Part shown: positions 31,040 through 39,256 of the stretch, one piece after another
Layout: every line of letters starts with the position of its first letter
Position numbering within the stretch: position 1 is the stretch's first letter
Assembly: GCF_041435055.1 (NCBI RefSeq)
Contig: NZ_CP108002.1
Coordinates: 3,844,001-3,908,000, forward strand
DNA length: 64,000 nucleotides
Direction of reading: 5' to 3'
Origin: Streptomyces sp. NBC_00341
GTDB lineage: Bacteria > Actinomycetota > Actinomycetes > Streptomycetales > Streptomycetaceae
Made by a program: the position numbers and the translations under genes
The notes under the pieces: generated by a model
Database searches by the model: none
The model's input: the letters and a program-made list of their open reading frames with translations, nothing else
Told to the model about the DNA's origin: nothing

Positions 31040-31480
31040 CGTTAATCGCTCCTCAGAGCGGTCAGGCAGTAAGGGGTCGGTCCCCTCCCTGTCCTTCCGC
31101 AGCTTAGTCCCGCAAGCGGGGACCGCTCATTTCAACTGCCGACACCCGGCCCTGCTTCCCGGGGGTTCTCCCGCCCCGAACGCCGACAACTGCTCCAACC
31201 CGATGGTGCGAGACGATGTTCCCGCAGGCCAGGCGGATACCCCTATCTCCAGTACGCCGATGGCGAACGTGAGACGCCCGGTGGCCGCGTGTCGCCCCTC
31301 CCCACTAGGGATGTCTTACCCGCAATTACAGACAGTCCATGCGGCGTACGTGGGTTCCCTCCGCTACGGGCGAACATCTTCGTACTCCTGAATGCGCCCG
31401 TACGCCCCCAACCCGGACACACTAAGCGTTCGAGCGAGGACTCTGCGTAACCCGGGACCGGGATCGGGAGTTCTTCCGGC
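31040..31480. other. 441-bp divergent region upstream of clpC
   Basis: Contains the clpC leader and promoter and the promoter of the plus-strand gene at 31481. An imperfect hairpin GTCCCGC-AA-GCGGGGAC lies at about 31107-31122 within the clpC leader. No protein gene or RNA gene is supported here; the small open frames present have shadow-type composition. Confidence 0.45.
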
Positions 31481-32119
31481 ATGGCTCTCACCGTCCCGCC
31501 GCCCCGAACTCCGCTGCCCGTCGGCACTCCACCGCCCGTCGGCCGGAACGGCCGTGCCGGGGCTGAACCGCGGGGCGGCTGGTCCCAGTGGTACGAGCAG
31601 CGGCTCGGCTGGGCCACCGCCGGCGTCGCTCCGGTGCGGCTGCTGACCGGGCTGCGGTTCGACGCGCTCGTCGTCCCCGCCGCCGCCGGTCACGCGGCGC
31701 TGCGTCGGGTGGGCCGTGCGGGCCCCGTGGCGCTCATGGGTGAGCGGATGAGTCTGCTGGTGGCAGCGGGAAGCGCGGATGAGCTGCCCGGACTGCTCGA
31801 CTGGCTGGAGTGGGGGCCGGTCGCCCTCACCCTGACCGCCCTCGGCACCGGCGGCCGGATCACCGCACCCCCGCCGCCCGGTCGGCCCGGCCCGCCGGGG
31901 GCCGCCGTCTGGCTGCGACCCCCCTGGTCACCGCACGGGCAGAACGGGGAACCGGTGCTCCCGGCCCTCTCCGGCTTCGGGAGCAGGGGTGGGGATACTC
32001 CCGATCTCGTCCGGCTCGTGGACGCCGTGGCGACGGAATGCCACCGGGCCCGCCTGACGCGCGCCCGGAAGAGGCCGGTCTGTGAAGAGCCGGCTGCTCA
32101 GCCGTTGGCCTTCTCGTAA
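31481..32119 (+). CDS. Conserved actinobacterial hypothetical protein
   Basis: A 212-residue soluble protein. After a Pro-rich tail, the core (about 32-170) contains GWSQWYEQRLGWATAGVAPV, GPVALMGERMSLLVAAGSAD, LPGLLDWLEWG and GAAVWLRPPWSP. The WLRPP element and the overall order faintly recall the small primase-polymerase-like N-terminal domain of actinobacterial proteins. That link is weak, and no catalytic acidic pair can be assigned. The position between clpC and lsr2 appears conserved in Streptomyces. The 3' end overlaps the convergent lsr2 gene by 22 bp. Confidence 0.7.
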   Translation: MALTVPPPRTPLPVGTPPPVGRNGRAGAEPRGGWSQWYEQRLGWATAGVAPVRLLTGLRFDALVVPAAAGHAALRRVGRAGPVALMGERMSLLVAAGSADELPGLLDWLEWGPVALTLTALGTGGRITAPPPPGRPGPPGAAVWLRPPWSPHGQNGEPVLPALSGFGSRGGDTPDLVRLVDAVATECHRARLTRARKRPVCEEPAAQPLAFS

Positions 32120-32433
32120 GCCTCACGGATGTCCGCGGGAACACGGCCCCGGTCATTCACATTGTGGCCGTTCTCGCGCGCCCACTTACGGATCTCGGCG
32201 GTGTCCTTGTTGCCACCGGGAACCGCGCGGCCCTTGCCACGCCCGGAAGCGGCACGGCCACCGGTACGACGGCCGCCCTTGGCGTAAGGCTCGAGCAGCG
32301 TGCGCAGCTTGTCCGCGTTGCTCGTGGTGAGGTCGATCTCGTAGGTCTTGCCATCCAGCGCGAACGTGACGGTCTCGTCCGCCTCGCCGCCGTCGAGGTC
32401 GTCAACAAGAAGGACCTGAACCTTCTGTGCCAC
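32098..32433 (-). CDS. lsr2: Nucleoid-associated xenogeneic silencer Lsr2
   Basis: A 111-residue H-NS-like protein that binds AT-rich DNA and silences acquired and specialised-metabolism genes. The N-terminal dimerisation part is MAQKVQVLLVDDLDGGEADE; the C-terminal DNA-binding part is IRKWARENGHNVNDRGRVPA, with the RGR minor-groove hook. GTG at 32433, with GGAAA four bases upstream, is the start; the longer frame is unlikely. Gene order next to argA and clpC matches other actinobacteria. Confidence 0.96.
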   Translation of the reverse strand: MAQKVQVLLVDDLDGGEADETVTFALDGKTYEIDLTTSNADKLRTLLEPYAKGGRRTGGRAASGRGKGRAVPGGNKDTAEIRKWARENGHNVNDRGRVPADIREAYEKANG

Positions 32434-32488
32434 CGGATTTCCTTTCATCGAAAATGGAGTACGCGGAAAGGAAACCGCTTTTCCCCGG

Positions 32489-32513
32489 AAAACACAAACC
32501 CTCGGGAGGGGTT
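32489..32513 (-). terminator. Possible intrinsic terminator after the argA-type gene
   Basis: On the minus strand a short stem (AACCCCTC / GAGGGTT, one bulge) is followed by TTTGTGTTTT. It lies 65 bp past the acetyltransferase stop and inside the lsr2 upstream region, so it could instead be part of the lsr2 leader. Confidence 0.45.
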
Positions 32514-32577
32514 CAGGAGCGCAAGAAGACGGGAAACGTGCGCGATTCGGACATAGACCTCGGGGTTCTTCCGACCG

Positions 32578-33135
32578 TCACAGGTGCAGAAGCATCCGAC
32601 TGTTACCCAAGGTGTTCGGCTTCACTCGTTCGAGACCCAGGAACTCCGCGACTCCCTCGTCATAGGAACGCAGCAGCTCGCTGTAGACATCTCCGTCGAC
32701 CGGCGTCTCTCCGATCTCCACGAAGCCGTGCTTCGCGAAGAAGTCGACTTCGAAGGTGAGACAGAAAACCCGTCGCACGCCCAGCCAGCGGGCGGTCTGC
32801 AACAACTTGTCCAGCACTTGGTGCCCGACTCCGGCTCCCTTGATGCTGTGATCGACCGCGAGAGTACGGACTTCGGCAAGGTCTTCCCACATCACATGCA
32901 GTGCACCGCAGCCGATGACCCGGGCGTCCTCGTCGCGTTCCGCGATCCAGAACTCCTGGATGTCCTCGTAAAGGGTGACCGTCGCTTTGTCGAGCAGGAT
33001 GCCTTCACGCACGTAGCCGTCGAGGAGACTCCGGACGGAGGCCACATCGCTCGTCCTCGCACGCCGGACGGTGATGGGCACGTTTATAACCGACGGTACG
33101 GTCCGGAAATCGGTTTGCGGAAGCTCTGAGGACAT
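32578..33135 (-). CDS. argA: Amino-acid N-acetyltransferase, short GNAT ArgA type
   Basis: A 185-residue GNAT enzyme resembling M. tuberculosis ArgA (Rv2747), which acetylates glutamate at the first step of arginine synthesis. Shared features are VRRARTSDV, LYEDIQEFWIAE, VIGCGALHVMWEDLAEVRTL, the acetyl-CoA loop KGAGVGHQVL, and the end VKPNTLGNSRMLLHL. It is much shorter than the enterobacterial kinase-like ArgA. TAGCGT ends 6 nt before the ATG at 33135, supporting that start and leaderless translation. Confidence 0.85.
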   Translation of the reverse strand: MSSELPQTDFRTVPSVINVPITVRRARTSDVASVRSLLDGYVREGILLDKATVTLYEDIQEFWIAERDEDARVIGCGALHVMWEDLAEVRTLAVDHSIKGAGVGHQVLDKLLQTARWLGVRRVFCLTFEVDFFAKHGFVEIGETPVDGDVYSELLRSYDEGVAEFLGLERVKPNTLGNSRMLLHL

Positions 33136-33144
33136 ACCCAGACG

Positions 33145-33582
33145 CTATCGTTCGGGCTCCGGCTCCGCTCCATCGGCCGCTTCGGCGGCTTCGTCGGCAG
33201 GCGCTGCGGCGTCCTCGGGAAGAGTGGGCACAACCATCCGCATGGCGTCCCGGAGAGCCTCACGCTGCTCGGCCGACATCATGCCGAAGAACGCGACGAG
33301 CGCGGCGGCCGGGTTGTCACTCGTCGACCAGGCTTCGTTCATCAGTGCGGCCGAGTACGCGGCGCGGGTGGAGACCGCCGTATATCGATATGCGCGGCCG
33401 TCCACTTCCCGGCGCACCCAGCCCTTCTGATGGAGATTGTCCATTACCGTCATGACGGTGGTGTAGGCGATGGACCGTTCCTGCTGAAGGTCCTCAAGGA
33501 CTTCCCGCACGGTAACCGGACGGTTCCATTGCCAGACCCGGGTCATCACGGCGTCTTCCAGCTCTCCCAATTGACGGGGCAC
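33145..33582 (-). CDS. BlaI/MecI family winged-helix repressor
   Basis: A 145-residue regulator with the BlaI winged helix (LGELEDAVMTRVWQW...TVREVLEDLQQ...AYTTVMTVMDNLHQKGWVRRE, about 5-65) and a helical dimerisation part, then an acidic Ala/Pro/Glu tail. Family members repress beta-lactamase, respiratory or copper genes and are often inactivated by a BlaR-type membrane protease; no such gene is seen here. GTG at 33582 has TAGGGT 6 nt upstream, so it is probably leaderless. It is 9 bp upstream of the argA-type gene. Confidence 0.9.
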   Translation of the reverse strand: MPRQLGELEDAVMTRVWQWNRPVTVREVLEDLQQERSIAYTTVMTVMDNLHQKGWVRREVDGRAYRYTAVSTRAAYSAALMNEAWSTSDNPAAALVAFFGMMSAEQREALRDAMRMVVPTLPEDAAAPADEAAEAADGAEPEPER

Positions 33583-33630
33583 AGCGTCACCCTAGTGCCA
33601 AATGTCTGGAATGGGCGGTTATTCACCCAG

Positions 33631-33669
33631 CAAAAAGGGCGTACGGCTCTCTGGGAGCCGTACGCCCTT
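33631..33669 (-). terminator. U-tract intrinsic terminator
   Basis: 15-bp perfect stem (AAGGGCGTACGGCTC) with a 5-nt loop, followed on the minus strand by TTTTT. It lies 40 bp past the stop of the 59-residue membrane protein gene and is the clearest rho-independent terminator in the window. Confidence 0.9.
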
Positions 33670-33708
33670 CGTACGGTGCTGTGCGCGATACGCGCGGCCT
33701 CGCGGGAG

Positions 33709-33888
33709 TCAGACCGTTTCGGTCCGGGGAGCCTGGTGGGCCGCTTCCGCGCGGCTGATCGCCGCGTCCACGGCCGCGTCCTCCTTGCCCTTGTTGGGAC
33801 CGCCCTGGCTCTTGACGATCGTCACGACCAGGCCGATGAAGAAGGCTGCCATCACCACGGGGGGCACGAGCGCGGATACGTAGTCCAT
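33709..33888 (-). CDS. Small single-pass membrane protein, 59 residues
   Basis: Short frame MDYVSALVPPVVMAAFFIGL... with one transmembrane helix at about residues 5-24, then a charged cytoplasmic-type tail with SQGGPNKGKEDAAVDAA and a C-terminal TETV. It is real by three signs: third-position GC bias, a strong terminator just behind it, and TACTCT 7 nt before the ATG (leaderless). Function is unknown. It is only 43 bp beyond the stop of the next upstream gene on the same strand. Confidence 0.75.
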   Translation of the reverse strand: MDYVSALVPPVVMAAFFIGLVVTIVKSQGGPNKGKEDAAVDAAISRAEAAHQAPRTETV

Positions 33889-33931
33889 GACGTCCAGAGT
33901 AGCGAGGCGGGTACGGGCCTACGCGCGCCCC

Positions 33932-34537
33932 CTACCCCGCGGCGCGCTGCTGCGGCGGGGGCACCGGGCGGCGGCGCGGCGGGAAGACCTCCGAGGGCTT
34001 CGGTGCCGGGCGGTCGGACGGCGCCGCCGGGCGGGCCGGGGCCGCCGGGACCTTCGGCTTGTCCGGCTCCGCGGCACGGCCGCCGGGCAGCGCGAGCAGC
34101 CGGCTGCGGGGCGCGGGGGCCGTCGCGGACACGGCACGCCCGGACAGCCGGGCGCGTACCGAGCGTTCCGCGAGCACCTGACAGCGCTCCAGGAGCGCCG
34201 CGGCGACCGGTCCGCCGCGCAGGGCGCGCAGCGCGGCCAGATCCTCGGGGCGGGGGTCGTACCCGGCGGCCAGGGCGTCCTGGAGGAGCTCCAGATAGCC
34301 GCTGAGGGAGCCGGGGAGGGCGTTTCTGTAGCGGGTGAGGTCGGCGAGGAGGAAGGCGCGCAGCCGTCCCGCCTCGCTCACCGTCTCGTCCACGGAGCCC
34401 GCTAGCCGCAGGCAGTCCTGGACATCCTCTTCGGGCAGGGGCGCGGGGTGGAGGGCGATGGCGAGGGCACGTCGGAGCACTCGCAGCTCGTCCGCGCTGA
34501 ACGCCATACCGCCGCGTGATCCGTAGGGCGTGGGCAT
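33932..34537 (-). CDS. Conserved hypothetical helical protein
   Basis: A 201-residue cytoplasmic protein. The N-terminal two-thirds (about 12-130) are alpha-helical with repeated Leu/Ala patterns (AFSADELRVLRRALAIALHP, AGRLRAFLLADLTRYRNALP). The C-terminal third is low-complexity Pro/Ala/Arg. The family is not recognised. The start at 34537 has TATTGT 6 nt upstream and lies in an AT-richer stretch, consistent with a leaderless promoter. Confidence 0.75.
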   Translation of the reverse strand: MPTPYGSRGGMAFSADELRVLRRALAIALHPAPLPEEDVQDCLRLAGSVDETVSEAGRLRAFLLADLTRYRNALPGSLSGYLELLQDALAAGYDPRPEDLAALRALRGGPVAAALLERCQVLAERSVRARLSGRAVSATAPAPRSRLLALPGGRAAEPDKPKVPAAPARPAAPSDRPAPKPSEVFPPRRRPVPPPQQRAAG

Positions 34538-34588
34538 GACGCGACAATACGTGCTAAATGGACAAAATCCGTTTAACTGGCCGTGGGG

Positions 34589-34619
34589 CGGCGCGGCGGC
34601 CGGGCGGGCCGCCGCGCCG
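34589..34619 (-). terminator. Terminator of the cofactor operon
   Basis: 13-bp perfect stem (core GGCGCGGCGGCC / GGCCGCCGCGCC) with a 5-nt loop, 45 bp beyond the coaX stop. Confidence 0.8.
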
Positions 34620-34663
34620 GAACATCACCGGTCACGGGCCGGACGAGACCTGGCGGACACGGC

Positions 34664-35461
34664 CTACAGGCGCGACACGTTGCGCTCGTACACCAGGCGC
34701 AGGCCGATGAGCGTGAGCCAGGGCTCGTGCTCGTCGATGACCGAGGACTCGCCCAGCACCATCGGCGCGAGGCCGCCCGTCGCGATGACGGTGACGTCGT
34801 CGGGGTCGGCCGCCAGTTCCTTCTTCATCCGGCCGACGACCCCGTCGACCTGGCCCGCGAAACCGTAGATGATGCCCGCCTGCATGGCCTCGACGGTGTT
34901 CTTGCCGATCACGCTGCGCGGCCGGGCCAGCTCGATCTTGCGCAGCTGCGCGCCCTTGACGCCGAGCGCCTCGACCGAGATCTCGATGCCGGGCGCGATG
35001 ACGCCGCCGGTGTACTCGCCCCGGGCGGAGACCGCGTCGAAGGTGGTGGCCGTGCCGAAGTCGACGACGATCGCCGGGCCGCCGTACAGGTCGACCGCGG
35101 CGACCGCGTTGATGATGCGGTCCGCGCCGACCTCCTTCGGGTTGTCCATCAGGATCGGCACGCCGGTCTTGATGCCCGGCTCGACGAGGACGGCGGGGAC
35201 GTCGCCGTAGTAGCGGCGGGTCACCTCGCGCAGCTCGTGCAGGACGGCCGGGACGGTGGAACAGATGGCGATGCCCTCGATCCCGTCGCCCAGCTCCATG
35301 CCCAGCAGCGGGTGCATGCCCATCAGGCCCTGGAGCAGTACCGCCAGCTCGTCCGCCGTGCGGCGGGCGTCGGTGGAGATCCGCCAGTGCTCGACGATCT
35401 CCTCGCCGTCGAACAGGCCGAGCACGGTGTGGGTGTTTCCGACGTCGATGGTGAGCAGCAT
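34664..35461 (-). CDS. coaX: Type III pantothenate kinase
   Basis: Phosphorylates pantothenate, the first step of CoA synthesis. The 265-residue ASKHA-fold enzyme has the phosphate loop MLLTIDVGNTHTVLGLFDG, the family PGIKTGVPIL segment, the catalytic Asp region AIVVDFGTATTFDAVSARGE with the GVIAPGIEISVEAL strand, and GLAPMV near the end. The ATG overlaps the nadC stop by one base (TGATG), indicating coupled translation at the end of the NAD/CoA operon. Confidence 0.95.
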   Translation of the reverse strand: MLLTIDVGNTHTVLGLFDGEEIVEHWRISTDARRTADELAVLLQGLMGMHPLLGMELGDGIEGIAICSTVPAVLHELREVTRRYYGDVPAVLVEPGIKTGVPILMDNPKEVGADRIINAVAAVDLYGGPAIVVDFGTATTFDAVSARGEYTGGVIAPGIEISVEALGVKGAQLRKIELARPRSVIGKNTVEAMQAGIIYGFAGQVDGVVGRMKKELAADPDDVTVIATGGLAPMVLGESSVIDEHEPWLTLIGLRLVYERNVSRL

Positions 35462-36495
35462 CAGGCGCCGGCCCCGTCGGTCTCGCGGAAGTCCAGGCCG
35501 ATGTCGAGGATCGGCGCGGAGTGGGTGAGCGCACCGACGGCCAGGTAGTCCACGCCGGCCTCGGCGTAGGCTCGGGCGGAGTCGAGCGCCAGCCGGCCGG
35601 AGGACTCCAGGACCGCGCGACCGCCCACCAGCGCGACGGCCTCCGCCGTCTGCGTGGGGGTGAAGTTGTCCAGCAGGATCAGATCGGCGCCCGCCTCCAG
35701 CACCTCGATGACCTGCTGCATCGTGTCGACCTCGACCTCGATCGCGAGGTCCGGGAACTCGGCCCTGACCCGTTTGAAGGCCTCGGCCACCCCGCCCGCC
35801 GCGATGACGTGGTTGTCCTTGACGAGCGCGGCGTCGGACAGCGACATCCGGTGGTTGACCCCGCCGCCGCAGCGCACCGCGTACTTCTCCAGGGCACGCA
35901 GGCCCGGAGTCGTCTTGCGGGTGTCCCTGACCTTGGTCTTGGTGCCTTCCAGGACGTCGGCCCAGGCGCGGGTGGCGGTGGCGATGCCGGAGAGCCGGCA
36001 GAGCAGGTTGAGCGCGCCGCGTTCGCCGGTGAGCAGGTCGCGGGTGCGGGTGGTGACGGTCAGCAGCTTCTGGCCCGGGACGACGCGGTCGCCGTCCAGG
36101 ACGTGCCGCTCGACCTCGAACGCGGACGTGCAGACGATGGACAGGACGGCCTCGGCCACGTGCAGACCGGACACCACCCCCGCCTCCCGGGCGGTGAAGT
36201 CACCGGTCGCCACGGCGTCCTCGGGGACGGTGGCCACGGTCGTGACGTCCACCCCGCCGTCCAGGTCCTCCGCGATCGCGACGTGCGCGACGTCCTCGAC
36301 CTGGACCGGGTCGAGACCGGCGTCCGCGAGGAGCTGGGCGAGCGCGGGGTCCAGCCCGCACTCGTCCTCGTAGCCGTCGTCCCCGCCGCAGCCGCAGCCG
36401 TCGCCGCAGCCGCCCGCGGCAGGTGCGGGCGCGCCGATCTGGATCAGCGGTACGTCCACGGGTGTGGGGCGCGGATTCTCTTCGGGCGTGCTCAC
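35461..36495 (-). CDS. nadC: Nicotinate-nucleotide pyrophosphorylase (carboxylating)
   Basis: Converts quinolinate and PRPP to nicotinate mononucleotide. The 344-residue protein has the quinolinate phosphoribosyltransferase core (about 55-335) with VRDTRKTTPGLRALEKYAV, CGGGVNHRMSLSDAALVKDN, EVEVDTMQQ and LILLDNF. It has an unusual N-terminal extension of about 50 residues with a dense Cys cluster (GGCGDGCGCGG and EDECG). GTG at 36495 follows GAGGAGCCGTAACC. The nadB stop ends 2 bp upstream. The Cys cluster is a plausible metal site of unknown purpose. Confidence 0.95.
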   Translation of the reverse strand: MSTPEENPRPTPVDVPLIQIGAPAPAAGGCGDGCGCGGDDGYEDECGLDPALAQLLADAGLDPVQVEDVAHVAIAEDLDGGVDVTTVATVPEDAVATGDFTAREAGVVSGLHVAEAVLSIVCTSAFEVERHVLDGDRVVPGQKLLTVTTRTRDLLTGERGALNLLCRLSGIATATRAWADVLEGTKTKVRDTRKTTPGLRALEKYAVRCGGGVNHRMSLSDAALVKDNHVIAAGGVAEAFKRVRAEFPDLAIEVEVDTMQQVIEVLEAGADLILLDNFTPTQTAEAVALVGGRAVLESSGRLALDSARAYAEAGVDYLAVGALTHSAPILDIGLDFRETDGAGA

Positions 36496-36497
36496 GG

Positions 36498-38234
36498 TTA
36501 CGGCTCCTCGGGAGTGGGGTGGGTGGTGCTTGCTGCTGCGCAGTCTGCTGCCCCGGCCGGGCGTACGGGGCCGAACGCCTCGGTATCCGTCCTGCGGAGC
36601 GTCAGCTGCCGGTCGGGGGTGAGCCGGACGACGAGGTGGCGGCGCCAGTTCTCGTCGTCGCGATCGGGCCGGTCCTCGCGCCAGTGACAGCCGCGGGTCT
36701 CCTCGCGCTGCCGGGCGGCGGCGACCAGTACCCGGGAGACCAGGAGCAGGTTGGTGACCTCCCAGGCCTCGACGCCGGGCTCCGCGAGCTTGGGCTCCGC
36801 GGCCCCGGCCTTCAGGAACGCGCTGCGGTGCAGGTCCTCCAGCTCCTCCGCGGCCCTGGCGAGGCTGTCGGCGGAACGTACGACGCCGGCGCCGCGGGTC
36901 ATGATGCGCTGGATCGTGCTCCGGGCCTCCGGGGGCAGCAGCGGAGAGGGCGCGGGACGGTCGACGACGGCCTCGGCGCCCGCGCGGGGCCGGTCCGCGA
37001 CGATGTCCGCCGCGATGCGCTCGGCGAAGACGAGGCCTTCCAGCAGGGAGTTGGACGCCAGCCGGTTGGCGCCGTGCACCCCGGTGCAGGCGACCTCGCC
37101 GCAGGCGTACAGGCCGGGCACGGTCGTGCGTCCCCGCAGGTCGGTGCGGATGCCGCCGGAGGCGTGGTGCGCGGCCGGGGCGACCGGGATCGGCTCGGTG
37201 ACCGGGTCGATGCCATGGGCGCGGCAGGCCGCCAGGATGGTGGGGAAGTGCTGCTCCCACATCTCGGCGCCGAAGTGGCGGGCGTCGAGGTACATGTGCT
37301 CGGTGCCGTGCAGCTGCATCTGGCGGGTGATGGCCTTGGCGACGATGTCGCGCGGGGCGAGCTCCGCCATCTCGTGCTGCCCGAGCATGAAGCGCGTGCC
37401 GTGCGCGTCGACGAGATGGGCACCCTCGCCGCGTACCGCCTCGGAGACCAGGGGCTGCTGGCCCTCCGCGCCGGAGCCGAGGAAGAGCACGGTGGGGTGG
37501 AACTGGACGAATTCGAGGTCCGAGACCTCCGCGCCGGCCCGCAGTGCGAGTGCCACGCCGTCGCCGGTGGCGACCGGCGGGTTGGTGGTGGCGGAGAAGA
37601 CCTGGCCCATGCCGCCGGTGGCGAGGATGACCGCGGGGGCGTTGACCGCGCCGACCCCGTCGTGCTGGCCCTCGCCCATCACGTGCAGGGTGACGCCTGC
37701 CGTACGGCCCTCCTCGTCGGTGAGGAGGTCGAGCACGAGGGCGTTCTCGACGGTGTGCAGTGCGGCTTCGCGGACCGCTTCGACCAGGGCGCGGGAGATC
37801 TCCGCGCCCGTCGCGTCGCCGCCCGCGTGGGCGATGCGGCGGCGGTGGTGGCCGCCCTCGCGGCCCAGCGCGATGGTGCCGTCGTCCGCGGTGTCGAAGT
37901 GGGCGCCGGTGCCGATCAGCCGGCGTACGGCGTCGGGGCCCTCGGTGACGAGGGTGCGGACCGCCTCCGCGTCGCACAGGCCGGCGCCCGCGACCAGGGT
38001 GTCATCCAGGTGCTGTTCCGGGGTGTCGCCCTCCCCCAGCGCGGCCGCGACGCCGCCCTGGGCCCAGCGGGTGGAGCCGTCGTCGAGGCGGGCCTTGGTG
38101 ACGACGACGGTGGCGAGGCCCGCGGCGGCGCAGCGCAGTGCGGCGGTGAGTCCGGCGACGCCGGAGCCGACGACCACGACATCGGCGTCGATGGACCAGC
38201 CGGGGGCGGGTGCGGTCAGCCGTATTCCGGTCAC
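36498..38234 (-). CDS. nadB: L-aspartate oxidase
   Basis: FAD enzyme that oxidises aspartate to iminoaspartate for quinolinate synthesis. The 578-residue protein has the ADP-binding [62 protein letters not shown] and [23 protein letters not shown] at 38234 overlaps the panC stop by GTGA. nadA is not in this window, so its product must come from elsewhere. nadC follows at once. Confidence 0.96.
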   Translation of the reverse strand: MTGIRLTAPAPGWSIDADVVVVGSGVAGLTAALRCAAAGLATVVVTKARLDDGSTRWAQGGVAAALGEGDTPEQHLDDTLVAGAGLCDAEAVRTLVTEGPDAVRRLIGTGAHFDTADDGTIALGREGGHHRRRIAHAGGDATGAEISRALVEAVREAALHTVENALVLDLLTDEEGRTAGVTLHVMGEGQHDGVGAVNAPAVILATGGMGQVFSATTNPPVATGDGVALALRAGAEVSDLEFVQFHPTVLFLGSGAEGQQPLVSEAVRGEGAHLVDAHGTRFMLGQHEMAELAPRDIVAKAITRQMQLHGTEHMYLDARHFGAEMWEQHFPTILAACRAHGIDPVTEPIPVAPAAHHASGGIRTDLRGRTTVPGLYACGEVACTGVHGANRLASNSLLEGLVFAERIAADIVADRPRAGAEAVVDRPAPSPLLPPEARSTIQRIMTRGAGVVRSADSLARAAEELEDLHRSAFLKAGAAEPKLAEPGVEAWEVTNLLLVSRVLVAAARQREETRGCHWREDRPDRDDENWRRHLVVRLTPDRQLTLRRTDTEAFGPVRPAGAADCAAASTTHPTPEEP

Positions 38235-39256
38235 GGGGTGGCTCCGAAGGTCAGCGGGATGTTGTCGATGAGGCGGGTGGCGCCCACCCGGGCGGCGACG
38301 GCGAGTACCGCGTCGCCCGATGTGCGGTCGTCGGGGATCTCGGTGAAGTCCGCCGGGTCCACGAGCGCCACGTAGTCCAGCGCGAGCGGGGGCTGTGCGG
38401 CCGCCGCGTCCTCCAGGACGGCGCGGGCGGCGGCGCGCACCGCGGCGGGTCCGCCGTCCGGAACGGCTCGGGCGACCGCCTGCGCGTCGGCGGCCAGCCG
38501 GGCCTCGCCGAGCCGGTTGAGCCCGGCGGCCCGGTCCTCGTTCGCCCCGCCGGCCAGCGCGCGGGCGTGCAGCGCCTGCTGGGCGGCGAGCCGGTCGCGG
38601 GCGGCGAACAGGGCCCGGGACAGGGCGAGGGCGGTGTGCCGCTCGTGCGCGTCCAGGAAACGGTTGCGGCTGGAGAGCGCGAGGCCGTCGGGCTCCCGGG
38701 CCGTCTCGACCCCCACGATCTCCACGGGGAAGTTCAGATCGCGCACCATGCGACGGATCAGCGCCAGCTGCTGGGCGTCCTTCTGCCCGTAGAACGCGAG
38801 GTCCGGGCGGGTGAGGTGGAGCAGCTTGGCGACGACGGTGAGCATCCCGTCGAAGTGCCCGGGGCGCGAGGCCCCTTCGAGACGCCCGCCCATCGGGCCG
38901 GCCGAGATCCGGACCTGCGGTTCGCCGCCGGGGTAGACCTCGTCGCCTGACGGTGCGAAGACGACATCGCCGCCGGCCGCGCCCGCGAGCGCGAGATCGG
39001 CGTCCAGCGTGCGGGGGTAGCGGTCGAGGTCGGCCGCCTCCCCGAACTGGAGCGGGTTGACGAAGACGGTGACGACGACCTGACCGGCCGGGCCGACGAC
39101 CGCGCGGGCGTGCCGGATCAGCGAGGCGTGGCCCTCGTGCAGGGCGCCCATCGTCATCACGACGGCGCGCTCGGGCCGGGGTGCGCCCGGCGCTCCGGGG
39201 GCGTACGCGGCCAGTTCCGCGGCGGTGCGGAGCAGGGTGGCGGCGGGCTCGTTCAT
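38231..39256 (-). CDS. panC: Pantothenate synthetase
   Basis: Ligates pantoate and beta-alanine with ATP. The 341-residue protein has [72 protein letters not shown] and [10 protein letters not shown]. It overlaps both neighbours by 4 bp, between the DUF2520 gene and nadB. Somewhat longer than the 280-310 usual, mainly from an Ala-rich N-terminus and internal insertions. Confidence 0.96.
   Translation of the reverse strand: MNEPAATLLRTAAELAAYAPGAPGAPRPERAVVMTMGALHEGHASLIRHARAVVGPAGQVVVTVFVNPLQFGEAADLDRYPRTLDADLALAGAAGGDVVFAPSGDEVYPGGEPQVRISAGPMGGRLEGASRPGHFDGMLTVVAKLLHLTRPDLAFYGQKDAQQLALIRRMVRDLNFPVEIVGVETAREPDGLALSSRNRFLDAHERHTALALSRALFAARDRLAAQQALHARALAGGANEDRAAGLNRLGEARLAADAQAVARAVPDGGPAAVRAAARAVLEDAAAAQPPLALDYVALVDPADFTEIPDDRTSGDAVLAVAARVGATRLIDNIPLTFGATP

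Noticed and set aside
31040..31480. ClgR operator upstream of clpC
   Set aside because: Only single GCGAAC half-sites are seen (near 31262 and 31370), not the paired GTTCGC-N5-GCGAAC arrangement.
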